Counted from the first letter of the stretch, positions 29,400 to 39,375 are shown. The stretch: DNA of 64,000 nucleotides from Pigmentiphaga kullae (GCF_004216695.1 NZ_SGXC01000002.1:1612001-1676000); one strand, 5' to 3'. Translations and numbers: made by a program. Notes: generated by a model not told the origin, from the letters alone.

Positions 29400-30128
29400 T
29401 TGGAATCGCAACAGACGCGCGTATTGGTGCAACTGCGGGACCTGATACTGAAAGGGGAATTCACGCCCGGCGAGCGCCTGGCCGAGATTCCGCTGGCCGA
29501 GAAGCTGGGCGTCTCGCGCACGCCCATCCGCCTGGCGCTGGCCGCCCTGGAACAGGAAGGACTGATCGAACCCTCGCCCACCAACGGCTACATGATGCGG
29601 CGCTTCACTCCGCGCGAGATCCATGACGCCATCGCGGTGCGCGGGCACCTGGAAGGCATGGCCGCCCGCCTGGTGGCCGAACACGGCGTCTCGCGCCAGT
29701 TGTCGCTGGATCTGCGGGCCTGCCTGCAGGACGGCGACCGCGCCGTCAACAAGGCCGAGATGACCTACGACGACTATGCCCTGTACGGGGAGATGAACGA
29801 TCGCTTCCACAAGCTGGTCATCGACGCCGCCGGCAACTTCGCGCTGGCGCGCGCCATAGAAATGAACAACCGCCTGCCCTTCGCGTCGCCCAGCACCATG
29901 CTGCCCATGCAAAACACCGGCGACGAACGGCAGAAGTGGATGGTCTACGCCCACCTGCAACACCACCGGCTGGTGCAGGCCATGGAAAAAGGCGAAGGCG
30001 CCCGCGCCCAGGCGCTGGCCGAAGAACACGTGGACGTCGCGCAAATGAACCTGGAATACGCGCTCGAGCGCCCGGAAACCGCCGCCCAGCTGCTGCCCGC
30101 CATGAAGATCGTGCTGGGCAAGGCCTGA
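29400..30128 (+). CDS. GntR-family regulator, FCD/FadR subfamily
   Basis: Transcription factor of 242 residues. The winged helix-turn-helix (about 5-70, with LAEIPLAEKLGVSRTPIRLALAALEQEGLIE) is followed by an all-helical FCD effector domain. A TTG start at 29400 is preferred: AAAGGAG sits 8 bases upstream, and frames starting earlier add a composition unlike the family. MFS follows three bases later. Its position opposite the oxygenase operon suggests it controls both. Confidence 0.88.
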   Translation: MESQQTRVLVQLRDLILKGEFTPGERLAEIPLAEKLGVSRTPIRLALAALEQEGLIEPSPTNGYMMRRFTPREIHDAIAVRGHLEGMAARLVAEHGVSRQLSLDLRACLQDGDRAVNKAEMTYDDYALYGEMNDRFHKLVIDAAGNFALARAIEMNNRLPFASPSTMLPMQNTGDERQKWMVYAHLQHHRLVQAMEKGEGARAQALAEEHVDVAQMNLEYALERPETAAQLLPAMKIVLGKA

Positions 30129-30131
30129 CGC

Positions 30132-31334
30132 ATGGCCGCCGACGGACGACCGCAACATACCGACTGGCCCGGCGTCGCCCTGGGCGTGACCTGCGGCATC
30201 CTGGTCGCGCTGTGCGTGGGCAAGATGCCGCCCGCGCTGCCGCTGCTGCAACAGGATCTGGGCCTGAACCTGCGCGAAGTGGGCTGGGTCGTCTCCCTGT
30301 TCAGCACCATCGCCACCCTGTGCGCGGCCGGCATGGGGCTCCTCTCCGGGCGCGTGGGCGCCTGGCGCTTCACCCTGGCCGGGCTGTGCGCGCTGGTGAC
30401 GGGGGGCCTGATGGGCGCGGCGTCCGACAGCTACGCCCTGCTGCTGGCCAGCCGCATCCTGGAAGGCACCGGGCAGATCGCCATCGTCGTGTCGGTACCC
30501 GCGATGCTGACGGCGCTGAGCGCGCCGCACCAGACCCGCCTGGTGCTGGCCCTGTGGTCGGCCTACATGCCGCTGGGCATCAGCCTCGCCTTGCTGACGG
30601 CGCCGCTGCTGCTCGAGGACGGCCGGTGGCGCCTGCTTTGGACGCTGATCGCCGGCGTGACGGCCGTGTGCGCGGTCTGGATGGGGCTCTGGCGCTCGCG
30701 CTACGCCCATCCCAGGCCGGCGGCGCGCTCGCTGGACTGGCGCAAGCTGACGGGCGGGCTGCGCCAGATCGTACCCTGGGTGCTGGCGCTGTCGTTCACG
30801 TTCTACGCCATCCAGTTCTTCACGGTCATGACCTTCCTGCCGACCTGGGCCATCCAGGAACGCGGATTGTCGCTGCGCACGGCTTCCCTGCTGACCGCCG
30901 TCGTGATCTTCTTCAACGCCGGCGGCTCGGTGCTGGGCGCCTCGCTGCTGCAACGCGGCCTGCGCGGCAGTTCGCTGATCATGACGGCGCATGTCGTCGT
31001 CGGCCTGTCCGCCTGCGCGATTTTCTCGGACTGGCTGCCCGACGCCGTGCGCTTCGGGGCCTGCCTGAGCCTGAACCTGATCGGCGGGACCCTGCCGGCC
31101 GCCACCCTGTCGGCCTCGCCGCGCCTGGCCAGGAGCCCCGACCAGATCGCCAGCCTGCAGGGGCTGTTCCTGCAAGGCTCCAACCTGGGGCAGTTCGCCG
31201 CCGCCCCGCTGGTTACCTGGGCCGTCACGCTGTCCGGCACGGTGCCGGACTGGTCCCATGCCCTGCCGCTGATGGCGCTGTGCGCCACGATCGGCCTGGG
31301 CCTGGGCATATTCGCCCGCGCCCGGGGCCTGTGA
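30132..31334 (+). CDS. MFS transporter, CynX/NimT-like
   Basis: Inner-membrane major facilitator carrier, 400 residues, about twelve membrane helices. Family-like segments: LCVGKMPPALPLLQQDLGL, GWVVSLFSTIATLCAAGMGLLSGRVGAWR (loop 2-3 region), and SRILEGTGQIAIVVSVPAML. It lies 3 bases after the GntR gene, so it is co-transcribed, and probably moves the substrate or product of the divergent oxygenase/ligase pair. Direction of transport cannot be told from sequence. Confidence 0.88.
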   Translation: MAADGRPQHTDWPGVALGVTCGILVALCVGKMPPALPLLQQDLGLNLREVGWVVSLFSTIATLCAAGMGLLSGRVGAWRFTLAGLCALVTGGLMGAASDSYALLLASRILEGTGQIAIVVSVPAMLTALSAPHQTRLVLALWSAYMPLGISLALLTAPLLLEDGRWRLLWTLIAGVTAVCAVWMGLWRSRYAHPRPAARSLDWRKLTGGLRQIVPWVLALSFTFYAIQFFTVMTFLPTWAIQERGLSLRTASLLTAVVIFFNAGGSVLGASLLQRGLRGSSLIMTAHVVVGLSACAIFSDWLPDAVRFGACLSLNLIGGTLPAATLSASPRLARSPDQIASLQGLFLQGSNLGQFAAAPLVTWAVTLSGTVPDWSHALPLMALCATIGLGLGIFARARGL

Positions 31335-31340
31335 AAAACG

Positions 31341-32240
31341 TCAGATGTAGATGATCAGCGCGACCACGCCGATGATCAGGGCCGCCTTGGTCAGCCGATA
31401 GACCGTGCGGTTCCAGTTCTTGAGCTTGCGGCGATACTGCCCGGCCACCCACACGACATAGAACAGCTTGTTGATCAGGCCCGTCTTGTCGCCCTCTTCA
31501 TTGGGGGAACTGGCGGCGGTCATGACCTTGCGCCCCATCCACTTGTTGAAGGCCTGCGCCCAGCGGTAGCGCAGCGGACGCTCGACGTCGCAGAACAGGA
31601 TGATGCGATCGCGGTCGGTCCCGTTCTCGGCCCAGTGGATGAAGGTTTCGTCGAACACCACGCTCTGCCCGTCGCGCCAGCTGTAGCGCTCGCCGTCCAC
31701 CTCGATGAAGCAGCGGTCGTCGTTGGGCGTCTCCAGCCCCAGGTGGTAGCGCAGCGAGCCGGCGAACGGATCGCGGTGGGGGTTTAGCTTCGCCCCGGGC
31801 GGCAGCTCGGCGAACATGGCCGCCTTGACCTCGGGAATGCCGCGCAGGATCTCGACCGTGCGGGGGCAGTATTCGTGCGCGGACGGATGCTGGGCCTCGT
31901 ACCACTTCAGGTAGAACCGTTTCCAGCCCGACTTGAAGAAGGAGTTGAAGCCCGCGTCATTGTTCTTTTCCGCCGCGCGTATGCGCTGCGCGTCGCGCAG
32001 CTGTACCGCCTCGTCGCGGATGATTTCCCAGTTGTCGTCCAGCGCCTGCAGCGCCGGCAGTTGCCGCACCGGGATGTACGGCGCGGCGGGAACCCGGGAA
32101 AACAGGTACATGAACGCGTTCACGGGCGCCACGATCGAGGAGTGGTCGAACAACTGCCTGAAGAAGCGCAGCCGGACCTTGCCCCGGAAGTGCACGTAGC
32201 CGATGGCGCCCAGGTACAGTGCGACGATGATCCATTTCAT
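31341..32240 (-). CDS. lpxO: lipid A 2-hydroxylase-like Fe(II)/2-oxoglutarate dioxygenase (LpxO)
   Basis: Predicted inner-membrane enzyme that hydroxylates a secondary acyl chain of lipid A. 299 residues. N-terminal membrane anchor (2-19), aspartyl/asparaginyl beta-hydroxylase-type fold with iron ligands His155, Asp157 (NPHRDPF) and His202 (FIHWAENG), and a C-terminal hydrophobic tail (LIIGVVALIIYI). The gene starts 16 bases after qor, so it is probably in that transcript, and is convergent with the MFS gene, 6 bases apart. Confidence 0.85.
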   Translation of the reverse strand: MKWIIVALYLGAIGYVHFRGKVRLRFFRQLFDHSSIVAPVNAFMYLFSRVPAAPYIPVRQLPALQALDDNWEIIRDEAVQLRDAQRIRAAEKNNDAGFNSFFKSGWKRFYLKWYEAQHPSAHEYCPRTVEILRGIPEVKAAMFAELPPGAKLNPHRDPFAGSLRYHLGLETPNDDRCFIEVDGERYSWRDGQSVVFDETFIHWAENGTDRDRIILFCDVERPLRYRWAQAFNKWMGRKVMTAASSPNEEGDKTGLINKLFYVVWVAGQYRRKLKNWNRTVYRLTKAALIIGVVALIIYI

Positions 32241-32256
32241 GTTCAGTCCTATCCCC

Positions 32257-33231
32257 CTACACCTCGAGTACGGTGGAGCCGGTGGTCTTGCGGGCGGCCA
32301 GCGACTCGTGGGCCCGGGCGATGTCCTCGAGCCTGAAGCGCTGCTCGATGCGCGGCTTGATCTTGCCCGCCACGACCAGTTCGAACAGGTCGGCCGCCGC
32401 CGCCTGCATTTTTTCCAGGGTGTCCACGTGATGCGCCACGGTGGGCCGCGTCACGAACAACGAGCCCTTCTGCGCCAGGATGCCCAGGTTGACCCCGGTG
32501 ACCGCGCCGGACGCGTTGCCGAAGCTGACCATCAGGCCCCGCTGCTGCAGGCAGTCGAGCGACGTTTCCCAGGTGTCCTTGCCCACGCCGTCGTACACCA
32601 CCGGCACCTTCTTGCCCTTGGTCAGTTCGAGCACGCGCTCGGCGACGTTCTCGCGGCTGTAGTCGATAACCTGCCACGCGCCATTGGCCTTGGCCAGCGC
32701 CGCCTTTTCCGGAGAGGACACCGTACCGATCAATTTTACGCCCAAAGCCTTCGCCCACTGGCACGCGATCAGGCCGACGCCGCCGGCCGCGGCGTGGAAC
32801 AGGATGGTCTCGTTGCCCTGCAGGCGGTAGGTCTGGCGGAACAGGTATTGCACCGTCAGCCCCTTGAGCATGATGGCCGCGGCCTGGTCGAAGCCGACGC
32901 CGTCCGGAATGCGGACCACCTGGAAAGCGGGCATGTTGCGCACTTCGGCATAGGCGCCCAGCGGGCTTTGCCCGTAGGCCACGCGGTCGCCCACCTTCAG
33001 GTGCCGCACCTTGGGCCCCACCGCGTCCACCACCCCGGCCGCCTCGAACCCCAGCACCGCGGGCAGCCGGGTGGGATACAGGCCGGTACGGAAATAGATG
33101 TCGATGAAGTTCAGGCCGACGGCGTGCTGCCGGATCCGGACTTCGCCGGGGCCGGGAGCGGGCACGTCGACGTCAACCAGCTTGAGCACTTCGGGGCCGC
33201 CGTGCTGTTCGATTCGTATCGCCTTGGACAT
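32257..33231 (-). CDS. qor: NAD(P)H:quinone oxidoreductase, zeta-crystallin type
   Basis: Zinc-free MDR-superfamily NADPH reductase, 324 residues. The N-terminal GroES-like fold includes GLNFIDIYFRTGLYP; the NADPH-binding Rossmann part has HAAAGGVGLIACQWAKALG and the VIDYSRENV segment. The start ATG at 33231 has AAGGAG 8 bases upstream. Divergent from upp; followed at 16 bases by lpxO. Confidence 0.93.
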   Translation of the reverse strand: MSKAIRIEQHGGPEVLKLVDVDVPAPGPGEVRIRQHAVGLNFIDIYFRTGLYPTRLPAVLGFEAAGVVDAVGPKVRHLKVGDRVAYGQSPLGAYAEVRNMPAFQVVRIPDGVGFDQAAAIMLKGLTVQYLFRQTYRLQGNETILFHAAAGGVGLIACQWAKALGVKLIGTVSSPEKAALAKANGAWQVIDYSRENVAERVLELTKGKKVPVVYDGVGKDTWETSLDCLQQRGLMVSFGNASGAVTGVNLGILAQKGSLFVTRPTVAHHVDTLEKMQAAAADLFELVVAGKIKPRIEQRFRLEDIARAHESLAARKTTGSTVLEV

Positions 33232-33347
33232 CTGGAATCTCCTTGGTGGGCAATGGTCATGCCGCATTCTAATCGCGCATACAATCGCGGAGAATATCGG
33301 CCGCGCCACGATGCGAGGCGCCGTCCGCCCACCCTCAAGGTACGCAT

Positions 33348-33998
33348 GTGAAGACCGATCCGCGCTTTCCCAACCTGTTCATCCTCGATCATCCGCTGAT
33401 CCAGCACAAGCTGACCCACATGCGCGACAAGAACACGTCGACGCGGACGTTCCGCCAGTTGCTGCGCGAAATCTCGCAACTGATGGGCTACGAGGTCACC
33501 CGCAACCTGCCGCTGGCGCTGCGCCCCATCGAGACGCCCATGACGCCCATGGACGCGCCGGTGATAGCCGGCAAGAAGCTCGCGGTGGTACCGGTGCTGC
33601 GGGCGGGCAGCGGCATGGCCGACGGACTGCTGGACCTGGTGCCCTCGGCCCGCGTCGGCCATATCGGCCTGTACCGCGACGAGCAGCACCGGCCGGTGGA
33701 ATACCTCGTACGCCTGCCCGAACTCGAGGGCCGCACCTTCATCCTGTGCGACCCCATGATAGGCACGGGCTATTCGGCCGCCCACGCGGTGGAAGCGCTG
33801 AAGAAGCGCGGCGTGCCGGCCTCGAGCATCATCTTCGTCGCGCTGGTGGCATCGCCCGAGGGCATGCAGGTCTATTGCGACCACCATCCCGACGTCCCCA
33901 TGTACCTGGCGTCGCTGGACGACTACCTGGACGAGAACGCCTACATCGTGCCGGGGCTGGGCGACGCCGGCGACCGTCTGTTCGGCACCAAGAACTAG
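33348..33998 (+). CDS. upp: uracil phosphoribosyltransferase
   Basis: Pyrimidine salvage: uracil plus PRPP to UMP. 216 residues with [21 protein letters not shown] and the PRPP loop [10 protein letters not shown]. The start is GTG 33348 with AAGG 7-10 bases upstream; an overlapping ATG at 33346 is out of frame. The stop is 4 bases from the convergent amidase stop. Confidence 0.96.
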   Translation: MKTDPRFPNLFILDHPLIQHKLTHMRDKNTSTRTFRQLLREISQLMGYEVTRNLPLALRPIETPMTPMDAPVIAGKKLAVVPVLRAGSGMADGLLDLVPSARVGHIGLYRDEQHRPVEYLVRLPELEGRTFILCDPMIGTGYSAAHAVEALKKRGVPASSIIFVALVASPEGMQVYCDHHPDVPMYLASLDDYLDENAYIVPGLGDAGDRLFGTKN

Positions 33999-34002
33999 GT
34001 TT

Positions 34003-34866
34003 CTACCAGGCCGACGCATCGCCCGCGCCCGCCGGCCCCGACGAGGCCACCAGCGCCGCCAGCACGCCGGCGGTCTCGGCATCGAGCACGCCGTCGTAGC
34101 GCGCGGGCCGGTAATGCATCTGGAACGCCGCGAGGACCGCCTGCATCTCGCGCTCGGGGGAGTCGGCGGGCGGCACTGCGTAGCCCACCCGCATCAGCTG
34201 CTGCCGGACCGAGGCCATGTCGGGCAGCCCCTGCGCGGCGAAGCGCGCGCCCAGCGCCCGGGCCACCGATTCGTCGTACCACCGGCCCACGCCCTCGCGC
34301 GCCAGTTCGCGCCACGGAAACAGCGGGCCGGGATCCTGCTTGCGCAGCGGCGCGACGTCGCTGTGGCCGACGATGTTCTCGGGCGCAACGCCGTGGCGGT
34401 CGGCGATGTCGCGCACCAGCGCCCGCACGGCCCGGATCTGCGACGGCCGGTACGGCTGCCAGGCAGGCGTGCCGTCGGCAGCCGCGCCGACCGGCCCGCG
34501 ATTGACGATTTCTATGCCTATCGAACTGCGATTGAGCCAGGTATAGCCGCCCCACTCGCTCTGGCCGGCATGCCAGGCGGCGCGGTTCTCGTCCACCAGC
34601 CGGTAGATGCGCGCAGGTTCGTCGTCGGTGACCAGGTAGTGGCTGCTGACCTCGCCCTGGCTGAGCGTGCCCAGCGCCCGCGACGACTCGGACACCGTGT
34701 AGTGAAGCACGATGAAGCGCACGCGGCTGCCCTGGCTGCGAGCGCTGATGGACGTGTCGATATCCAGGCCGCGCCCGCCGGGCGCCAACGGGGCGCAGCC
34801 CTGGAGCACGAGCAGGCCGGCCAGGCCGAGCATGGCCAGGGGCCGGGAAAGAAAAGGCCGCGTCAT
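34003..34866 (-). CDS. amiD: AmiD-like N-acetylmuramoyl-L-alanine amidase lipoprotein
   Basis: Zinc amidase that cuts the muramoyl-alanine bond of peptidoglycan or its fragments; likely outer-membrane anchored. 287 residues: lipobox LQGC with Cys24, amidase_2 domain with zinc ligands expected at His55 (FIVLHYTVSE) and in GHSDVAPLRKQDPG, and a C-terminal peptidoglycan-binding domain (about 225-275). ATG 34866 was chosen for the signal peptide. It is downstream of emrB by 77 bases on the same strand. Confidence 0.9.
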   Translation of the reverse strand: MTRPFLSRPLAMLGLAGLLVLQGCAPLAPGGRGLDIDTSISARSQGSRVRFIVLHYTVSESSRALGTLSQGEVSSHYLVTDDEPARIYRLVDENRAAWHAGQSEWGGYTWLNRSSIGIEIVNRGPVGAAADGTPAWQPYRPSQIRAVRALVRDIADRHGVAPENIVGHSDVAPLRKQDPGPLFPWRELAREGVGRWYDESVARALGARFAAQGLPDMASVRQQLMRVGYAVPPADSPEREMQAVLAAFQMHYRPARYDGVLDAETAGVLAALVASSGPAGAGDASAW

Positions 34867-34943
34867 CGGATTCCTGCGGGGAAAGTCCGAAGCAATATAG
34901 TCGTTCGCGGCACCCTCGTAAATTTCACGGCCGGGCCCCGCCC

Positions 34944-36557
34944 TCAGTGCGCGCCGCCCGCATCGGCCGGCGCCCCCGCTCCGCGCTTGCCGGGCTTGGC
35001 CAGCCAGACCATCGCGGTCAGGACCAGGAAGATGATGGCCGAGCCGTAGAAGATGTCGACCACCGACATCGTCAGCGCCTGCCCGGTGATCAGGTTGTTG
35101 ATCGATGCCAGTGCCTGGCCCGGCGACATGCCCGCGCCCTGCATGGTCGAGAGCGCCTGCGACGTGGCGCCGCTGCCGGAAGCGATGTGTTCGGTCAGGT
35201 GGGCATGGTGCATGGCCGCCCGGTCTTCCCACATCGTGGTCGAGATGGAAGTGCCGAATGCCCCCGCGGTGATGCGCAGGAAATTCGACAGGCCCGAGGC
35301 GCTGGCGATCTTGTCAGGCGGCAGTCCGGCCAGCGTCAGCGATACCAGCGGCACGAAGAACGCGGCCATCCCCGCGCCTTGCAGCACGGTGGGTTCGAGC
35401 AGGGTCACGATATCGGCCTGCGGCGTGAAGTTCGAGCGCATGAAGCTGACGCCGGCGAACACGCCGAAGGCGATCGTGACCAGGATGCGGGGATCCGTGC
35501 GCGCCAGCATGCGGCCGACGATGGGCGTGAACACGATGGCCAGCAGCCCGATGGGCGCGGTCACCAGGCCGGCGTCGGTGGCCGTGTAGCCCATCTGCGT
35601 CTGCAGCCACAGCGGCAGCAGCACCACGTTGCCGAAGAACACGGCATAGGCGATCGACAGCGTCAACGCGCCCACGGTGAAGTTGCGTCCCGCGAACAGG
35701 CGCAGGTCCACGACGGGGTGCCGGTCGGTCAGTTCCCAGATGACGAAGAACACGAAGCCGACCACCGCGACCACCGCCAGCGTCACGATGGTGCCGCTGG
35801 CGAACCAGTCGAGCTCCTTGCCCTTGTCCAGCATGATCTGCAGCGCGGCGATCCAGACCACCAGCAGGACCAGGCCCATGGTGTCGATGGGCAATTTGCG
35901 GATCGGCGATTCACGCTTGTGGTAGATGCTCCAGCTCACCCACGCCGCCGCCAGGCCGACCGGGATGTTGATGTAGAAGATCCAGGGCCACGAATAGTTG
36001 TCGGAGATCCATCCGCCCAGCAAGGGACCGGCCACGGGCGCCACCAGCGTGGTCATGGCCCAGAACGCGAGCGCCATGCCGGATTTTTCGCGCGGGTAGC
36101 TGCCCAGCATCAACGTCTGCGACAGCGGAATCATTGGGCCGGCCACCAGGCCCTGGAGCACGCGGAACGCGATCAGCGACTCCAGGTTGGGCGCCAGGCC
36201 GCATAGCCACGATGCGACGATGAACAGCAGCACCGAGGCGATGAACAGCCGCACCTGTCCGAAACGCATGGTCAGCCAGCCCGTCAGCGGCAGCGCGATG
36301 GCGTTGGCCACCGCGAACGAGGTGATCACCCAGGTGCCCTGGCTGGTGCTGACCCCCAGGTCGCCCGAAATGGCCGGCAGGGAAACGTTGGCGATCGACG
36401 TGTCGAGCACGTTCATGAACACCGCCGCGGACAAGGCGATCGTACCCAGCACGCGCTGGCCGCCCTGGAGCGGCGGATGGGTCGCCGGCGGGCCGCCGGG
36501 CGCGGGTCGCGCGGCGGGTTCGTCGGCCGGGGCCGGAGAGGAAGCGTTGGTCGTCAT
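34944..36557 (-). CDS. emrB: DHA2-family MFS drug efflux permease (EmrB-like)
   Basis: Inner-membrane proton-driven exporter, 537 residues, about fourteen membrane helices. It has the DHA2 motif LDTSIANVSLPAI in helix 1 and GWLTMRFGQVRLF in loop 2-3, then LGGWISDNYSWPWIFYINIPVGL. It sits 25 bases after emrA and completes a tripartite pump with emrA and the outer-membrane channel. MarR upstream is the likely repressor. Confidence 0.94.
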   Translation of the reverse strand: MTTNASSPAPADEPAARPAPGGPPATHPPLQGGQRVLGTIALSAAVFMNVLDTSIANVSLPAISGDLGVSTSQGTWVITSFAVANAIALPLTGWLTMRFGQVRLFIASVLLFIVASWLCGLAPNLESLIAFRVLQGLVAGPMIPLSQTLMLGSYPREKSGMALAFWAMTTLVAPVAGPLLGGWISDNYSWPWIFYINIPVGLAAAWVSWSIYHKRESPIRKLPIDTMGLVLLVVWIAALQIMLDKGKELDWFASGTIVTLAVVAVVGFVFFVIWELTDRHPVVDLRLFAGRNFTVGALTLSIAYAVFFGNVVLLPLWLQTQMGYTATDAGLVTAPIGLLAIVFTPIVGRMLARTDPRILVTIAFGVFAGVSFMRSNFTPQADIVTLLEPTVLQGAGMAAFFVPLVSLTLAGLPPDKIASASGLSNFLRITAGAFGTSISTTMWEDRAAMHHAHLTEHIASGSGATSQALSTMQGAGMSPGQALASINNLITGQALTMSVVDIFYGSAIIFLVLTAMVWLAKPGKRGAGAPADAGGAH

Positions 36558-36582
36558 GGCAGCATCCGTGGCCGGCGCCTTC

Positions 36583-37893
36583 CTACATCACGCCCGCGCC
36601 GTGGCGCGCGACCGCCATCGCGCCGCCGTTGTCGGCGCGAACGGGCGTGGAAATGTGCAGCGGCGAAGTCTTGGCCACCGCCGGCCTGGCCTCGGCCGCG
36701 CGGCCGCCCAGGTTCTGGGCGATGGTGGCGGCTACCAGGGCATCGGCATCCTCGCGGGCATGGTCCATGACCGTGGTCGAATAGGCGGGCGCGGTGCGCG
36801 CCGCCTCGGCCAGCGCCGGACCGTCGGTGGACGACACGTCCACCGAGACGTTCATCGACAGGCCCACGCGCAGCGGATGCGCCTCGATCTCCTTGGGGTC
36901 CAGAGCGATGCGCACCGGCACGCGCTGCACCACCTTGATCCAGTTGCCGGTGGCGTTCTGGGCCGGCAGCAGCGCGAAGGCGCTGCCGGTGCCGGCGCCC
37001 AGGCCGGCGATCTTGCCGTGGTACTCGACCTTCGAGCCGTAGACGTCCGCTTCCAGCGTGACGGGCTGGCCGATGCGCATGCGGCCCAGCTGCACTTCCT
37101 TGAAATTGGCATCCACCCACACCTGGTCCAGCGGCACGATGGTCATCAGCGAGGCGCCGGGCGCCACGCGCTGCCCCACCTGCGCGCTGCGCTTGGCCAC
37201 GTAGCCGGTCACGGGCGCGGGCAGCGAGGTGCGCGACAGGTTGATGTAGGCCTCGCGGACCTTGGCCGCGGCGCCCAGCACATTGGGGTGCTGCTCGACG
37301 CTGGTGCCGTCGGTAAGCGCGGTATTGGTGGCGAGCTGCTCGCGCGCGGCCACCAGGGCCGCCTGCGCCGAGGCCAGCGCCGACTTGGCGTTGCTGACCG
37401 CGGTTTCCGCGTGCAGCAGTTCCTCGCCGCTGACCGCGCCGGACGAGGCCAGCTCCTGGCGCCGCCTGGCGTCGTTCTGGGCCTTGGCCAGATCGGCCTT
37501 CGCGCGCTCGATGTCGGCCTGGCGCACCGCGATGTTGGCGGTCAGCGCGCCGTTGTTGGCATACAGCGTGCGCACCTGGCGCACGGTCTGGGCCAGCGCC
37601 GCCTGGGCCTGGTCGAGCGCGACCTGCGCGTCGGCCTTGTCCAGCAGGATCAAGGGGTCGCCGGACTTCACGTAGTCGGTATCGTCGGCCTGGATGGCGA
37701 CGACGGTGCTGGCGATCTGGGGCGTGATCTGCACCAGGTTGCCCTGCACATAGGCGTCGTCGGTGCCTTCGTAGTGGCGGGCCACCAGCGCCCACCACGC
37801 GCCGTAGGCGACGGCGGCCACGGCGAACACGCCGGCGGCGCCCAGCAGCAGTTTCTTGCGGGGGTTCTTGGAAGCTTGTTGTGCGGTTTCCAT
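36583..37893 (-). CDS. emrA: EmrA-type membrane fusion protein
   Basis: Periplasmic adaptor of the EmrAB-type pump, 436 residues. One N-terminal membrane anchor (14-35, KLLLGAAGVFAVAAVAYGAWW), then TDDAYVQGNLVQI typical of EmrA, a long alpha-hairpin (about 85-200), and the lipoyl and beta-barrel parts. The C-terminal ~60 residues are Ala-rich and extend past the usual EmrA end. A 57-base gap separates it from the channel gene upstream. Confidence 0.93.
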   Translation of the reverse strand: METAQQASKNPRKKLLLGAAGVFAVAAVAYGAWWALVARHYEGTDDAYVQGNLVQITPQIASTVVAIQADDTDYVKSGDPLILLDKADAQVALDQAQAALAQTVRQVRTLYANNGALTANIAVRQADIERAKADLAKAQNDARRRQELASSGAVSGEELLHAETAVSNAKSALASAQAALVAAREQLATNTALTDGTSVEQHPNVLGAAAKVREAYINLSRTSLPAPVTGYVAKRSAQVGQRVAPGASLMTIVPLDQVWVDANFKEVQLGRMRIGQPVTLEADVYGSKVEYHGKIAGLGAGTGSAFALLPAQNATGNWIKVVQRVPVRIALDPKEIEAHPLRVGLSMNVSVDVSSTDGPALAEAARTAPAYSTTVMDHAREDADALVAATIAQNLGGRAAEARPAVAKTSPLHISTPVRADNGGAMAVARHGAGVM

Positions 37894-37950
37894 CTCTTTT
37901 TCCCTTGCGCCGCGCTGCGCGCGGCATGAACAGGTGTTCGACTCGTTCGG

Positions 37951-39375
37951 CTAGCGCGCGGCGGCGACCGGCTCGGCCGGGCCGGCGGGCAGTTCCGCGC
38001 CGCCGCCCAGCGCCTTGGCCAGCGCGACGTCCAGCGTCAGGGCGCGGGCCTTCAGATCGGTATCCAGCCGGGTCTGCGTCAGCACCGCGCTCTGCGCGGT
38101 CAGCACGCTCAGGTAGTTGCCCAGTCCGGCGCGATAGCGCTTGACCGCCAGCTCGTAGGCCTGCTCGATGGCCTCGCGGGCCTTGCGCTGCTCGCCGCTC
38201 TCGCGGTCCAGCGCGCGGATCGACGCCAGCGTGTCGGCCACTTCGTTGACGGCATGCAGCACGGTCTGGTTGTAGGACGCGATGGCCAGGTCGGTGTCCG
38301 CCGCCCGGCCCTTCAGGTTGGCGTTGAGCCGCCCGCCCTCGAAGATCGGCAGGGTGATGGCCGGGCCGACGCCTATGATCTGGCTGCCGGACTTGAACAA
38401 GTTGGACAGCCCCAGTGCCGACGTGCCGACGAAGCCCGCCAGGTTGACGTCGGGATAGAACATGGCCTTGGCAGCGTCGACGTTGCGCTGGGCGGACTCG
38501 ACCCGCCACCGGGCGGCGACGATGTCGGCGCGCCGGCCCAGCAGCGACAGCGGTATGCTGGCCGGCACCTCGGTGCCGGGCGACACCAGCGGCACGGGCC
38601 GGATGGCCGCGCCGCGCTCCGGGCCGGCCCCCGCCAGCGCGGCCAGTTCGTTGCGTTGCAGGGCGATGCTCTCGTCGACCTGCGCCAGTTGCGTACGGGC
38701 TTCGGCCAGCGCCGAATCGGCCTGCTTGACTTCCACCTGCGTATCCAGCCCCGAGGCATAGCGCTGGCGGGTCAGGTCGGCCACGCCCTCGCGCTGCCCG
38801 ATGGCGGCCAGGAGCACGTCGCGCTGCGCGAACAGGCGCTGCAGGTTGAAGTAGGCCGATCCCACCGCGCTGGCCAGGATGCCCACCGCCGCCTGGTTCT
38901 CCGCCTGCGCCGCCCGGCTTTCGGACAGCGCGGCCTTCAACAGCGAGCCGTTCTTGTTCCAGAAATCCAGTTCATAGCTCACGTTCAGCGCCAGCCGCGA
39001 ATCGGTGCGCACGCCGCCGGCCAGCGGCGCCGGGATGGCGCCGTGCTCGGTATAGCGCTGGCGGGTGGCGGTGAAGGTGCCGTCGACCTGGGGCAGGCCG
39101 TTCGCGCGGGCGTTGCCCACGGCCGCCTCGGCGCGCGCCAGGCGGGCCTGGGCGATGACGATGGAGGGGCTGCCCGCGATGGCCTCATCGACCAGGCCGT
39201 CCAATTGCGCATCGCCGTAGCGATGCCACCACTGCTGCACCGGCCACCGCACGTCGGCCTGCGCCATGCCCAGCGTGGGCGCATCGACCAGGCGGGCGTG
39301 CGACGCGCCGTCCCGGTCCATGCCGGCGCACGCGGCCAGGGCGGCGACCAGGGGCACTAGCAAGAGTTTTTTCAT
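37951..39375 (-). CDS. efflux outer-membrane lipoprotein (NodT/TolC fold)
   Basis: Outer-membrane channel of the EmrAB-type pump, 474 residues. The signal peptide gives a lipobox ALAACAG (Cys16). Two OEP repeats are visible (LDGLVDEAIAGSPSIVIAQARLARAEAAVG and RRADIVAARWRVESAQRNVDAAKAMFYPDV). It is the first structural gene after marR and has its own MarR-type site 33 bases upstream. Confidence 0.92.
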   Translation of the reverse strand: MKKLLLVPLVAALAACAGMDRDGASHARLVDAPTLGMAQADVRWPVQQWWHRYGDAQLDGLVDEAIAGSPSIVIAQARLARAEAAVGNARANGLPQVDGTFTATRQRYTEHGAIPAPLAGGVRTDSRLALNVSYELDFWNKNGSLLKAALSESRAAQAENQAAVGILASAVGSAYFNLQRLFAQRDVLLAAIGQREGVADLTRQRYASGLDTQVEVKQADSALAEARTQLAQVDESIALQRNELAALAGAGPERGAAIRPVPLVSPGTEVPASIPLSLLGRRADIVAARWRVESAQRNVDAAKAMFYPDVNLAGFVGTSALGLSNLFKSGSQIIGVGPAITLPIFEGGRLNANLKGRAADTDLAIASYNQTVLHAVNEVADTLASIRALDRESGEQRKAREAIEQAYELAVKRYRAGLGNYLSVLTAQSAVLTQTRLDTDLKARALTLDVALAKALGGGAELPAGPAEPVAAAR

